This document shows positions 46,017 through 55,945 of a stretch of 64,000 nucleotides of DNA, piece after piece. The notes under the pieces were generated by a model that worked only from the letters and a program-made list of their open reading frames with translations, had not been told where the DNA came from and made no database searches. The translations under genes and the position numbers were made by a program. The stretch's first letter is position 1. Every line of letters begins with the position of its first letter. The stretch covers positions 5,270,001 to 5,334,000 of the forward strand of contig NZ_JAFBBY010000001.1 of assembly GCF_016907515.1 (NCBI RefSeq). The letters run 5' to 3'. This stretch comes from Nocardioides nitrophenolicus. GTDB lineage: Bacteria > Actinomycetota > Actinomycetes > Propionibacteriales > Nocardioidaceae.

Positions 46017-46648
46017 GCGAGACGAGCACCGGCCAGGCCGCGACCAAGCCGAGCAACTGGAACCTCCCCAACGCGCTGACGACCCTGCGGATCGTGCTGG
46101 TGCCGTTCTACGGCTGGGCGCTGCTCTACGACGGCGGCGACTCGATCACCTGGCGCACCGTCGCCTGGGCGATCTTCTTCGTCGCCATGGTCACCGACAA
46201 GATCGACGGCGACATCGCCCGGGCCCGCAACCTGGTCACCGACTTCGGCAAGATCGCCGACCCCATCGCCGACAAGGCGATCACCGGCATGGCGTTCATC
46301 GGGCTGTCGATCATCATGGACACCTGGTGGATGTGGACGATCACCGTCGTCGTCCTGGTCCGCGAATGGGCGGTCACCCTGCTGCGGCTCTCGGTGCTCA
46401 AGTCGGTCGTCATCGCCGCCGCCCGCAGCGGCAAGTGGAAGACCGCGGCCCAGGCCCTCGCCCTCGGCTTCCTCACCCTGCCCCTGCTCGAGGTCGACGG
46501 CTGGCTCGACGTACCCGGCGAGATCACCTACGGCTTCGCGATCGTCCTGCTCCTCGTCGCCTTCGTGCTGACCCTGTGGTCCGGCTACGAGTTCTTCCGC
46601 GACGTGTGGAAGCAGCGTGCCTCGCTCCGCACTCCCACCGCCGACTGA
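46013..46648 (+). CDS. pgsA: CDP-diacylglycerol-glycerol-3-phosphate 3-phosphatidyltransferase
   Basis: This 211-residue membrane enzyme makes phosphatidylglycerol phosphate. The CDP-alcohol phosphotransferase motif DG-x2-AR-x8-G-x3-D-x3-D is complete in the segment from DGDIARAR to DPIADK. Several membrane helices follow. ATG 46013 sits behind AGGAGG and overlaps the rimO stop. In many actinobacteria cinA and clgR come next; here about 8.2 kb of secreted-enzyme genes intervenes. Confidence 0.95.
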   Translation: MSETSTGQAATKPSNWNLPNALTTLRIVLVPFYGWALLYDGGDSITWRTVAWAIFFVAMVTDKIDGDIARARNLVTDFGKIADPIADKAITGMAFIGLSIIMDTWWMWTITVVVLVREWAVTLLRLSVLKSVVIAAARSGKWKTAAQALALGFLTLPLLEVDGWLDVPGEITYGFAIVLLLVAFVLTLWSGYEFFRDVWKQRASLRTPTAD

Positions 46649-46696
46649 GCCTCCACACTGAGATCGTGCGGTCCGGCGTACCGCAAGGGCAACATC

Positions 46697-46723
46697 TGAC
46701 GGCTGGGCGTCGCCTTTTCGTCA
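46697..46723. promoter_or_regulatory. TGACG/CGTCA inverted repeat upstream of the secreted nuclease gene
   Basis: TGACG (46697-46701) and CGTCA (46719-46723) flank a 17-base spacer. The left arm lies in CTGACGGCT, which recurs before the second nucleotidase gene. It may be a shared operator; there is no direct proof. Confidence 0.3.
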
Positions 46724-46742
46724 CTTGATTTTCCTCAACCCC

Positions 46743-46773
46743 TTGCCACCGCGACCGAGGCGCGGCCTAGGTT
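46743..46773 (+). promoter_or_regulatory. Candidate promoter of the secreted nuclease gene
   Basis: TTGCCA (five of six to the -35 consensus) and TAGGTT (TAnnnT) are 19 bases apart, about 93 bases before the ATG. Confidence 0.35.
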
Positions 46774-46865
46774 AAGGACCCTTCCCCCCGTTCTCTCGCG
46801 GCACTTCTCTCGGGCGCGCGCGATCGGTTGTCCCGTGCCGTTGTTGACGACCCCGGAAGAAGTTC

Positions 46866-49800
46866 ATGCGTTCAGCGAAGCAGTTCCTTTTCGGCTCCCT
46901 CGGTGCGGCGCTCGCGCTCTCGGGGTTCGCCGTGGCCGCCGCCCCCTCCCCGGCGAGGGCCGACGTCGGCACGGCGATCGCGTCGTTCCCCTACAACCAG
47001 ACGTGGTCGGATCCGGGCCTCATCACGGCCGCGAACGACTGGTCGGGCGTGGTCGGCGTGACGGGTTATCGAGGCGACGACCTGACGACCGCCGTCGGCA
47101 CCGACCCGCGCACGATCGTGGCGGACGGCAGCGGGACGCCCGTGAACGTGATCGCCAACAACACCGGGTCGCTCAACTCCAACTCCAGCGGCGGCATCAT
47201 CGAGTCGGAGGCCAACGGCGCGATCGCAATGCAGGGCAGCGGCACCGCCGATGCGCCCCACGTGGTGTTCCACCTCGACACCACGGGCGTCGGGGCGCCG
47301 ACGTTCGCCTTCAACGCAAAAGACCTCGACGGCAGTGGGGACAACACCAACCAGCAGGTGGCAGTCCAGTACCGGGTAGGCACCACGGGGGACTACACCA
47401 ACCTCGCCAACGGATACGTCGCCGACGCGACGACCGGTCCCAACGAGGCGACCGCGGTCACTCCCGTGAGCGTGACACTGCCGGCCGCTGCCGCCGGCTC
47501 CGCGCAGGTCTACATCCGCGTGATGACGACGAATGCCGCCGGCAACGACGAGTGGGTCGGCATCGACGACATCAGCATCACGGTCGGTGGCGTGGTCGAG
47601 CCCGACCCCCTCGACGCCGGGACCGCCAACGACATCACCACCACCGTCGACGCCCAGGTGAGCGCCACCCTCACCGCGTCCGGCGGCGAGGAGCCGTACT
47701 CCTGGTCCGCGACCGGCCTGCCGGCGGGCGTGACCCTGTCGACCTCCGGCGTGCTGTCCGGCTCCCCGACGACCGAGGGCAGCTACTCGGTGACCGCGAC
47801 GGTCACCGACGACTCGACCCCGCAGCAGTCCGACCAGGTCACCTTCACGATCACGGTCGGCCCGGCTCCGTCGACGCTGTCGATCGCCACCATCCAGGGC
47901 AACGGCGATCGCTCGCCGTACGCACCGCCGACCGGCACCGGCCAGGGGACCGACGCGGTCACCACGACCGGCGTGGTCACCGGCATCTACAAGGACCCGG
48001 CGTTCGCCAACAGCGGGTTCGACGGCTTCACCATCCAGACCGGCGGCACCGGCCCCGGAAACAAGACCGCGGGCGCCTCCGACGGCATCTTCGTCTACTA
48101 CGGCAGCAACGCGGTCCCTGACATCGCGGTCGGCGACTCGGTCCGGGTCACCGGCAAGGTCAGCGAGTTCTTCGGCCTCACCGAGATCAACGTGACCGGC
48201 ACCGGCGTGACCAAGCTCGGTACGCCGCTGCCGGCCGTCAGCCCGCTCGTCACCGGGTTCCCGACGACCGACGCGGAGCGCGAGCCGCTGGAGAGCATGC
48301 TGATCCAGCCCAGCGGCGACTACACGGTGACCAACGCGTACGCCACCAACCAGTACGCCGAGGTCGGCCTCGCGTCCGGCGACCACCCGCTCAAGCAGCC
48401 GACCGAGTTCGCCGACGCCGGCGACGACGCGGCGCTGCAGGCGATCCGCGACGAGAACGCCGAGCGCGCCGTCACCCTCGACGACGGCACCGGCGTCAAC
48501 TACCTCGGCAACCAGACCACCAAGGGCCAGCCGGTGCCGTGGCTGACCCAGGGCGCCGGTGCCAACCCGGCGCCGCCGCGGGTGGGCGCGGGCGTGACCT
48601 TCCACGCCCCCGTCGTGCTCGACTACCGCAACAACATCTGGAAGCTGCAGCCGCAGCTGCCGGTGACCACCGACGGGGCCGCGGTCGCGACCTTCGAGGA
48701 CACCCGGGCGGGCAACCAGTTCCCGCAGAACGTCGGCGGTGACCTGAAGATCGCCACCTTCAACGTCCTCAACTACTTCAACACCACCGGTGTGGCGTAC
48801 GCCGCCGCCGGACCGCTGCAGAACCCGCCGCAGGACACCTTCTGCACCTACTACACCGACCGGGCGAGCAACCGGATCGGCAACAACTCCTGCGGCGTGC
48901 GCCTCCTCGACGACCCGGACACCCCGGCCAACGAGGCGACCACCAACGACGGGCGCGGCCCCCGTGGTGCAGCCACTGCCGAGAGCCTGGCCCGCCAGGA
49001 GGCGAAGCTGGTCCACACCATCAACGCCCTGGGCGCCGACATCATCGGCCTGGAGGAGATCGAGAACTCGATCAAGCTCCCCGGTGAGTTCAACCGTGAC
49101 GACGCGGTCGGCCGCCTGGTCCAGATCCTCAACGCCGCCGCCAACGACACCGTCTGGGCCTACGTGAAGAGCCCCGGCGAGGCGCTGACCGCGGCGGCGA
49201 TCGCCGAGCAGGACACGATCCGGCCGGCCTTCATCTACAAGGTGGCCGACGTCGAGCCGGTCGGCAGCTCCGACATCCTCTTCGGCACCGACCAGTTCGC
49301 CAACGCCCGCGAGCCGCTGGCCCAGGTGTTCAAGGCGAAGGGCGCCCCCGACAGCGACGGCTTCGCGGTGATCGTCAACCACTTCAAGTCCAAGGGCGAC
49401 AGCTGCACGGACGCCGAGCGCGAGACCGTGCCGTTGAAGTGCGCCGCGGGCGACAACGCCCAGGACGGCGAGGTGGGCGCGTTCAACGGCGACCGGGTCC
49501 GCCAGGCACAGCGCCTGGTGGAGTTCGCCAACGACTTCGCGGCCGAGCGCGACGTCGAGCCGATCTTCCTCGCCGGTGACTTCAACTCCTACACCATGGA
49601 GGACCCGATCGGCGTCCTCACCAGCCCGGAGGCCGGCTTCTCGCTCGTCGAGTCCGACCAGGAGAGCGACGAGAGCTACTCGTACGACGGCCTGTCCGGC
49701 TCGCTCGACCACGTGCTCGCCAACCCCGCCGCGCTGGACATGGTGACCGGTGCCGACATCTGGGAGATCAACGCCAACGAGGCGGCGTCCTTCCAGTACA

Positions 49801-52424
49801 GCCGCTACAACTACAACGTCACCGACTTCTGGCTGCCCAACCAGCCGTGGGCGACCTCGGACCACAACCCCGAGATCGTCGGCATCGACGTGCCGGACTT
49901 CACCCCGACCTCCTACCAGGAGATCCAGGTGATCGGCACCAACGACTTCCACGGGCGGCTGCTGCCCGACGGCGGCAACGCCGCCGGTGCGGCGCCGTTC
50001 GCGACGGCGGTCAAGGAGCTGCGCGACGAGAACCCGAACACGGTCTTCGTGGCCGCGGGCGACCTGGTCGGCGCCTCGACGTTCGAGTCGTTCATCCAGG
50101 ACGACGAGCCCACCATCGACGCGCTCAACGCGATGGGGCTCGAGGTCTCCGCGGCCGGAAACCACGAGTTCGACCGTGGGTACGCCGATCTCGAAGGCCG
50201 GATCCGGGACCGGGCCGACTGGGAGTACATCGCGGCCAACCTCGACTATCCCGCGGGCACCCCCGAGGCGGACAAGCTCGCCGAGTCGTGGACCAAGACC
50301 ATCGATGGCGTCAAGGTCGGCTTCGTCGGGGCGGTCACCGAGGACCTGCCCGGGCTGGTGAACCCGGCCGGTCTTGGCGGGATCACGGTCGATGACGTCG
50401 TCGACTCGGTCAACGCCGAGGCGGAGCGCCTGGTGACCGAGGAGTCCACGGACCTGGTGATCCTGCTGGTCCACGAGGGGGCGCCGACGACCGATTGCGG
50501 ATCGAGCAGCTTCACGGACCCGGCGACAGTGTGGGGCAACATCGTCCAGAACACCTCGTCCGACGTGGATGCGATCATCTCCGGCCACACGCACCTCGCC
50601 TACAACTGCCGCTACTCCGTCCAGGACTGGGTCGACGGTGGCCGTGCGGTCACCAAGCGTCCGGTCGTCTCGGCCGGCCAGTACGGCACCAACCTCAACC
50701 AGCTCGTGTTCAAGTACGACGAGAACACCGGCGACCTGGTGGCGGTCAGCCAAGACGTGGTCGCCACGGCTGGTGTCGGCTACGCCGCCGACCCGACCGT
50801 GCAGGCGATCGTCGACGACGCGGTGGACTTCGCTGACGAGAAGGGCAGCGACATCCTCGGCCAGATGACCGGCCCCTTCCAGCGGGCGACGTACACCTCG
50901 TCGGCCGGTGCCACGGAGAACCGGGGTGGCGAGTCCACGCTGTCCAACCAGGTCGCGGAGGTGCAGCGCTGGGCGACCGACGAGGCCGGCATCGACACCG
51001 ACATCGCGTTCATGAACCCGGGCGGGCTCCGGGCGGACATGGACGGCACAGTCAACGGCTCGGTCAACGACCTGACCTACCGCCAGGCCGCCGATGTGCA
51101 GCCGTTCGCCAACACGCTGGTCAACATGAAGCTGACCGGCGCCCAGCTCGAGCAGGTGCTCGAGGAGCAGTGGCAGCGCAACGCCCAGGGCGGTGTGCCG
51201 TCGCGTCCGTTCCTGCGGCTCGGTGTGTCGAAGGGCTTCACCTACACCTACGTGGAGACCCCTGTCACCGTCTCGGCACCGAACTCGGCTCCGGTCAACA
51301 CCTTCCGGGGCGAGGTCACCGGGATGTGGCTCAACGGGGAGCCGGTCGACGCTGCACGCGTCTACTCGGTGACGGTGAACTCCTTCCTCGGTGGGGGCGG
51401 TGACAACTTCTGGGAGTTCGCGGACGGCGCCGACAAGGTCGACACCGGCCAGATCGACCTCCAGGCGATGGTCGACTACATGAAGCAGTACGCGGCGACC
51501 CCGCTTCCGGTCGACTACAGCCAGCGTGGGGTCGCGGTCACGCTTCCCACGGGTGCGCCGACCACCTACGGGCCCGGCGACACGGTCGCCTTCCAGGTCG
51601 GCTCCTGGGCGATGTCTGCCGCCGGTGACAAGCAGGACACCGAGCTGCAGGTCAAGCTCGGCGACACGGACCTCGGCTCGTTCCAGGTCGACAACACCAT
51701 CGGCAACCAGCCCTACGACCGGTACGGCACTGCATCGGTCTCGGTGACGCTGCCGGAGGGCGTCGTCAACGGCGCCCGCGAGCTGACCCTGGTCGGCCCG
51801 GTGACCGGGACGTCGGTTCCGGTCGTCATCCAGGTCGAGGGCGGCGTCGACCCGGTGGATCCGCCGATGGAGAACCAGGCCGCTCCGTCGGTGTCGGGCG
51901 TGGCCCGCGTCGGCCAGACGCTCACGGCGAACGCCGGCACGTGGAATCCGCAGCCCGACTCGGTGACCTATCAGTGGTACGCCGACGGCGCCCCGATCGC
52001 CGGAGCGACCGCTCGCACGCTGCTCCTGACAGGCAGCCAGGTCGGCGCCCGGATCGCGGTCGGAGTCACGGCTCACGCGGCCGGTCACCTCGACGCGACC
52101 GTGACGTCGGCCCAGGTCGGCCCGGTCGTCAAGGGCTCGGCCGCGGTCTCGGTCAAGGTCAAGCCGAAGAAGGTCAAGGTCCGCAAGACCAGGGCGAAGG
52201 TGGTCGTCACCGTCATGACGCCGGACGGTGTCCCTGTGACCGGCACCGTCACGGTCAAGACCAAGGGCCAGAAGGCGAAGACGGTGACGCTCGTGGACGG
52301 CAAGGCGAAGGTCCGCCTGAAGGCATTCACCTCGACCGGTGCGAACCCGGTCAAGGTCACCTACTCCGGCAGCCCGCTGCTGTCGCCCGCCAGCGCCGTG
52401 ACGAAGGTGCGGGTGGTGCGCTGA
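46866..52424 (+). CDS. Secreted ExeM/NucH-type nuclease fused to a 5'-nucleotidase
   Basis: This is an 1852-residue exported protein. The signal peptide ends near ARA (residue 32). The N-terminal adhesion-like region is followed by an Ig-like domain of the He_PIG type (about 240-335). An OB-fold/lamin-tail-like region comes next (about 340-600). The endonuclease/exonuclease/phosphatase domain (about 625-1010) has [37 protein letters not shown] and SDHNPEI. The UshA-type 5'-nucleotidase (about 1020-1600) has [31 protein letters not shown] and a C-terminal substrate domain with [10 protein letters not shown] second Ig-like domain and a lysine-rich Ig-like tail end the protein. It could degrade extracellular DNA and then free the phosphate. 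ATG 46866 follows GGAAGAAG. Confidence 0.9.
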   Translation: MRSAKQFLFGSLGAALALSGFAVAAAPSPARADVGTAIASFPYNQTWSDPGLITAANDWSGVVGVTGYRGDDLTTAVGTDPRTIVADGSGTPVNVIANNTGSLNSNSSGGIIESEANGAIAMQGSGTADAPHVVFHLDTTGVGAPTFAFNAKDLDGSGDNTNQQVAVQYRVGTTGDYTNLANGYVADATTGPNEATAVTPVSVTLPAAAAGSAQVYIRVMTTNAAGNDEWVGIDDISITVGGVVEPDPLDAGTANDITTTVDAQVSATLTASGGEEPYSWSATGLPAGVTLSTSGVLSGSPTTEGSYSVTATVTDDSTPQQSDQVTFTITVGPAPSTLSIATIQGNGDRSPYAPPTGTGQGTDAVTTTGVVTGIYKDPAFANSGFDGFTIQTGGTGPGNKTAGASDGIFVYYGSNAVPDIAVGDSVRVTGKVSEFFGLTEINVTGTGVTKLGTPLPAVSPLVTGFPTTDAEREPLESMLIQPSGDYTVTNAYATNQYAEVGLASGDHPLKQPTEFADAGDDAALQAIRDENAERAVTLDDGTGVNYLGNQTTKGQPVPWLTQGAGANPAPPRVGAGVTFHAPVVLDYRNNIWKLQPQLPVTTDGAAVATFEDTRAGNQFPQNVGGDLKIATFNVLNYFNTTGVAYAAAGPLQNPPQDTFCTYYTDRASNRIGNNSCGVRLLDDPDTPANEATTNDGRGPRGAATAESLARQEAKLVHTINALGADIIGLEEIENSIKLPGEFNRDDAVGRLVQILNAAANDTVWAYVKSPGEALTAAAIAEQDTIRPAFIYKVADVEPVGSSDILFGTDQFANAREPLAQVFKAKGAPDSDGFAVIVNHFKSKGDSCTDAERETVPLKCAAGDNAQDGEVGAFNGDRVRQAQRLVEFANDFAAERDVEPIFLAGDFNSYTMEDPIGVLTSPEAGFSLVESDQESDESYSYDGLSGSLDHVLANPAALDMVTGADIWEINANEAASFQYSRYNYNVTDFWLPNQPWATSDHNPEIVGIDVPDFTPTSYQEIQVIGTNDFHGRLLPDGGNAAGAAPFATAVKELRDENPNTVFVAAGDLVGASTFESFIQDDEPTIDALNAMGLEVSAAGNHEFDRGYADLEGRIRDRADWEYIAANLDYPAGTPEADKLAESWTKTIDGVKVGFVGAVTEDLPGLVNPAGLGGITVDDVVDSVNAEAERLVTEESTDLVILLVHEGAPTTDCGSSSFTDPATVWGNIVQNTSSDVDAIISGHTHLAYNCRYSVQDWVDGGRAVTKRPVVSAGQYGTNLNQLVFKYDENTGDLVAVSQDVVATAGVGYAADPTVQAIVDDAVDFADEKGSDILGQMTGPFQRATYTSSAGATENRGGESTLSNQVAEVQRWATDEAGIDTDIAFMNPGGLRADMDGTVNGSVNDLTYRQAADVQPFANTLVNMKLTGAQLEQVLEEQWQRNAQGGVPSRPFLRLGVSKGFTYTYVETPVTVSAPNSAPVNTFRGEVTGMWLNGEPVDAARVYSVTVNSFLGGGGDNFWEFADGADKVDTGQIDLQAMVDYMKQYAATPLPVDYSQRGVAVTLPTGAPTTYGPGDTVAFQVGSWAMSAAGDKQDTELQVKLGDTDLGSFQVDNTIGNQPYDRYGTASVSVTLPEGVVNGARELTLVGPVTGTSVPVVIQVEGGVDPVDPPMENQAAPSVSGVARVGQTLTANAGTWNPQPDSVTYQWYADGAPIAGATARTLLLTGSQVGARIAVGVTAHAAGHLDATVTSAQVGPVVKGSAAVSVKVKPKKVKVRKTRAKVVVTVMTPDGVPVTGTVTVKTKGQKAKTVTLVDGKAKVRLKAFTSTGANPVKVTYSGSPLLSPASAVTKVRVVR

Positions 52425-52435
52425 GCGCGGCCACC

Positions 52436-52456
52436 TGACGGCTCGCCTATCCGTCA
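52436..52456. promoter_or_regulatory. TGACGG/CCGTCA inverted repeat upstream of the second nucleotidase gene
   Basis: TGACGG (52436-52441) and CCGTCA (52451-52456) form a perfect 6-base inverted repeat with a 9-base spacer in the 77-base gap. The left arm again lies in CTGACGGCT. Confidence 0.3.
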
Positions 52457-52501
52457 CGATTCACATCTCACGTACCGACAAACCCTCGGGAGGGACACTT
52501 C

Positions 52502-54871
52502 ATGCGATCAGCACGACGAGTAGTCGCCGGCGCGCTCGGCGTCGGCCTGGCCGTCTCGGGCCTGAGCGCCCTCGCTGCGCCAGCAGCGCAGGCCGCCGAC
52601 CCCGTCCAGATCCAGATCATCGGGACCAACGACTTCCACGGGCGGATCATCAACGAGCCCACGTCCGCGGCGGCCGGGGCGGCGATCATGTCGGCCGCGG
52701 TCAAGGGGCTGCGGGCGGACAACCCGAACACGGTCTTCGCCGCCGCCGGCGACCTCATCGGCGCCTCGACCTTCGAGTCGTTCGTGTCCAACGACAAGCC
52801 GACCATCGATGCGCTCAACGAGGCCGGGCTCGAGGTCTCCGCGGTCGGCAACCACGAGCTCGACCAGGGGTACGACGACCTGATGAACCGGGTGATGGCG
52901 GCCTATGACCCGTCCACCAACCCGGAGGGTGGCGCGGAGTGGGAGTACATCGCGGCCAACCTCAAGGTGCGCGCAACCGGTGACCCCGCCGTCCCGGCCT
53001 CCTGGATCAAGGAGATGGCCGGTGTCAAGGTCGGCTTCGTCGGCGCCGTCACCGAGGCGCTGCCGACCCTGGTCTCGCCGACCGGGATCGCCAGCATCGA
53101 GGTGAAGAGCATCGTCGAATCGGTCAACGCCGAGGCGACCAAGCTGGTCGACGACGAGGGCGTCGACCTCGTCGTGATGCTGGTCCACGAGGGTGCGCCG
53201 TCGACCAACTGCGCGACGATGAACACGTCGGGACCGTGGGCCGACATCGTCAACAACATCTCGCCCGACGTCGACGCGATCATCTCCGGGCACACCCACC
53301 TCGCCTACAACTGCGAGTTCCCGGTTTCCGCGTGGGCCGACCGACCGGTGAAGAACCGGCCGGTGGTCTCGGCCGGTCAGTACGGCGAGAAGCTCAACAA
53401 GCTGGTCTTCACCGTCGACCCCGACACCGGCGACGTCCAGGCCAAGACCCAGGAGATCCTCAACCTCAAGACCTGCAACAACAGCACCTCCTGCACGACG
53501 TACACCCCGGACCCCGCGGTCACCCCGATCGTGCAGAACGCGATCGACGTGGCCACGCCGATCGGCAACCAGGTGCTCGGTCCGATCCAAGGACCGTTCA
53601 ATCGGGCCAAGCTGCAGAACGGGACGACCGAGAACCGTGGTGGCGAGTCCACCCTCGGCAACCTGGTCGCGGAGGTGCAGCGTGCCGAGACGCCCGTCGA
53701 GCAGGGTGGCGCGGACATCGCGTTCATGAACCCCGGCGGTCTGCGCGCCGAGATGGAGGGAACGCTGAGTGGTGACACCCGCAACCTGACCTATCGTCAG
53801 GCCGCCAACGTCCAGCCGTTCGCCAACGGACTGGTCAACATGGACCTGACCGGCGCCCAGATCAAGAAGGTTCTCGAGCAGCAGTGGTCGCGGACCCCCG
53901 ACGGCACGCAGATCCCGTCGGGCCTGACGCGCTACTTCCTGCGGCTCGGCGTCTCGAAGGGCTTCACCTACACCTACCGTGAGGTCCCGGCGCCCGCCGT
54001 TCCCGTCCAAGGTGGCGGCAACCCCGTCGACACCTGGGTCGGCACGGTCACGGGGATGTGGCTCAACGGCCAGCCGATCGACCTCGCGCGGACCTACTCC
54101 GTCACGGTCAACGCATTCCTGGCCGGCGGTGGAGACTCGTTCTGGGAGCTCGCCAACGGCAAGAACGCTGCTCAGTGGGGCGTCACCGACCTCCAGGCGA
54201 TGACCCACTACATGTCCACCCACACCCAGACGGGCGGTGCTGCGCTGCCGGTCGACTACTCGCAGCGCGCCGTCGAGGTGCACAACGTCGCCGCGAGCTA
54301 CCCGGCCGGGGGCCGCGTCAAGTTCGACGTCGAGTCGTGGAGCATGTCCAACGCCACCGACGTCAAGGACTCCGAGATCGAGGTCCGTCTCGGTGATCGT
54401 GTCCTCGGCAGGGCGACGCTCGACAACGCCGTGGGAACCGCTGCCATCGACAAGACCGGCCTCGCCAGCATCGACGTCGTGCTGCCGTCGTCGACGCCTG
54501 CGGGGACGCAGACCCTCACCCTGGTGGGCGCGCAGACCGGTACCCAGGCGCGTGTCCCAGTCGTGGTGACGAAGGGCACGGTCGCATTGGGCGCCAAGCT
54601 CAAGCCGGGAAAGAAGGCCAAGATCGGCAAGACCCGGGTTAAGGTCAAGGTGACCGTGCTGGGTGCGGACGGCAAGCCGGTGTCCGGGCAGGTCAAGGTC
54701 AAGGTCAAGGGCCAGAAGGCGCGCACCGTGAACGTCGTCGACGGCAAGGCGAAGATCAAGCTGAAGGCGTTCACCTCGCTCGGCACCAAGAAGGTCAAGA
54801 TCGTCTTCCTCGGCAGCGACAGCCAGGCGAAGGCGAAGATCGTCAAGAAGATCACGGTCGTGCGGCGCTGA
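52502..54871 (+). CDS. Secreted 5'-nucleotidase (UshA-like)
   Basis: This is a 789-residue exported metallophosphoesterase that removes phosphate from nucleotides outside the cell. A signal peptide (to about residue 31) precedes the metal-binding domain with [30 protein letters not shown] (near residue 115) and [10 protein letters not shown]. The C-terminal 5'-nucleotidase domain has [29 protein letters not shown] and [14 protein letters not shown] lysine-rich Ig-like tail ends the protein. It closely resembles the second half of the upstream gene and is clearly its paralogue. ATG 52502 follows GGGAGGGA. Confidence 0.92.
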   Translation: MRSARRVVAGALGVGLAVSGLSALAAPAAQAADPVQIQIIGTNDFHGRIINEPTSAAAGAAIMSAAVKGLRADNPNTVFAAAGDLIGASTFESFVSNDKPTIDALNEAGLEVSAVGNHELDQGYDDLMNRVMAAYDPSTNPEGGAEWEYIAANLKVRATGDPAVPASWIKEMAGVKVGFVGAVTEALPTLVSPTGIASIEVKSIVESVNAEATKLVDDEGVDLVVMLVHEGAPSTNCATMNTSGPWADIVNNISPDVDAIISGHTHLAYNCEFPVSAWADRPVKNRPVVSAGQYGEKLNKLVFTVDPDTGDVQAKTQEILNLKTCNNSTSCTTYTPDPAVTPIVQNAIDVATPIGNQVLGPIQGPFNRAKLQNGTTENRGGESTLGNLVAEVQRAETPVEQGGADIAFMNPGGLRAEMEGTLSGDTRNLTYRQAANVQPFANGLVNMDLTGAQIKKVLEQQWSRTPDGTQIPSGLTRYFLRLGVSKGFTYTYREVPAPAVPVQGGGNPVDTWVGTVTGMWLNGQPIDLARTYSVTVNAFLAGGGDSFWELANGKNAAQWGVTDLQAMTHYMSTHTQTGGAALPVDYSQRAVEVHNVAASYPAGGRVKFDVESWSMSNATDVKDSEIEVRLGDRVLGRATLDNAVGTAAIDKTGLASIDVVLPSSTPAGTQTLTLVGAQTGTQARVPVVVTKGTVALGAKLKPGKKAKIGKTRVKVKVTVLGADGKPVSGQVKVKVKGQKARTVNVVDGKAKIKLKAFTSLGTKKVKIVFLGSDSQAKAKIVKKITVVRR

Positions 54872-54929
54872 CCCGACACGCCTGAGCGGACCGAGGGCCT
54901 CGGTCGGTGCCCCGTGACACGATGCGGTC

Positions 54930-55445
54930 ATGGAGTCACCGGCCGAGGCCCTCGTCCATGCGCTGCGCGACGCCGGCGCCAGCGTCGCGACCGCCGAGTC
55001 GCTGACGGGAGGGCGGCTGGCGGCGCGGCTGACCGAGGTGCCGGGCTCCTCGGTGGTCTACGCCGGCGGTGTGGTCAGCTACCAGACCCACATCAAGGTC
55101 GAGGTGCTGGGCGTCCCGCAGGACGTCGTCGACACGCACGGCGTGGTGTCGGCCGAGTGCGCCTCCGCGATGGCCGACGGGGCGCGCCGGCTGCTCGGCA
55201 CGGCGTACGCGCTGAGCACGACCGGGGTGGCCGGCCCCGAGCGGCAGGAGGACCAGCCGGTCGGCACGGTCTTCGTCGGCCTCGCCGGCCCCGCCGGGAC
55301 CCGCGCGCTGGCCCTCGACCTGTCCGGGGACCGTGCCGAGATCCAGGAGCAGACCGTCCGGTCGGCGGTGGCCGCCCTCGCCGACGAGCTGGCCGCGGCG
55401 CGCTCAAGGGCTGGGCAGCCAGCGGAAGATTCGGGCCTCGGGTAG
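54930..55445 (+). CDS. CinA family nicotinamide-nucleotide amidohydrolase
   Basis: This 171-residue cytoplasmic protein consists only of the CinA C-terminal domain (PncC), lacking the MoCF-like N-terminal half. [35 protein letters not shown] and [20 protein letters not shown] are the family motifs. It should deamidate NMN in pyridine-nucleotide salvage. It stands just before clgR, as in many actinobacteria. Confidence 0.93.
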   Translation: MESPAEALVHALRDAGASVATAESLTGGRLAARLTEVPGSSVVYAGGVVSYQTHIKVEVLGVPQDVVDTHGVVSAECASAMADGARRLLGTAYALSTTGVAGPERQEDQPVGTVFVGLAGPAGTRALALDLSGDRAEIQEQTVRSAVAALADELAAARSRAGQPAEDSGLG

Positions 55446-55500
55446 CGTTGGGCCCAAGACCCGCCCCATTCACCCCCCAACCGACGGAGAGGAGCTCGCG

Positions 55501-55809
55501 ATGGTGCTCTTCCGCCGATCGCTCGGTGACATCCTGCGGAGCCGGCGTACCGAGCTCGGACTGACCCTCCGTGAGGTCTCCGGGGCGGCCCGGGTGAGCC
55601 TGGGCTACATCTCCGAGATCGAGCGCGGTCAGAAGGAGGCGTCCTCCGAGCTGCTGGCGTCGTTGTGCGACGCGCTCGAGATGCCGCTGTCCGACGTGCT
55701 GCGCGAGGTCGCCGACGCGGTGGCCCTCGAGGAGGCCGCGGCCCTGGTGGCCGCCGCGCCGACCCCGATCGCCCCGCGCCGGACCCCGGTCGTCGCCTCC
55801 GCCGCCTGA
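55501..55809 (+). CDS. clgR: XRE-family transcription regulator ClgR
   Basis: This is a 102-residue DNA-binding protein with an HTH at about residues 9-63 ([40 protein letters not shown]). ClgR activates clp protease and other stress genes in actinobacteria. The C-terminus ends in Ser-Ala-Ala; in Streptomyces, C-terminal alanines make ClgR a Clp protease substrate, giving feedback control. ATG 55501 follows GAGAGGAG. The cinA-clgR pair is conserved. Confidence 0.92.
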   Translation: MVLFRRSLGDILRSRRTELGLTLREVSGAARVSLGYISEIERGQKEASSELLASLCDALEMPLSDVLREVADAVALEEAAALVAAAPTPIAPRRTPVVASAA

Positions 55810-55862
55810 CCGTCGCCCGTACGCCCTGCGAGGGGTGTGCGCCTGTCATCCATTCCGATGAC

Positions 55863-55891
55863 TTACCGGTCCGTGCCGGCGCCGCTAGCGT
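55863..55891 (+). promoter_or_regulatory. Candidate promoter of the surface cutinase gene
   Basis: TTACCG and TAGCGT are separated by 17 bases, with about 54 bases from the -10 box to the ATG at 55946. Confidence 0.4.
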
Positions 55892-55945
55892 CGCGTGCAC
55901 CCCGGCTGCTCCCTGCCGGGTGCAGGGGACGTCGAGGGGTGCAGC

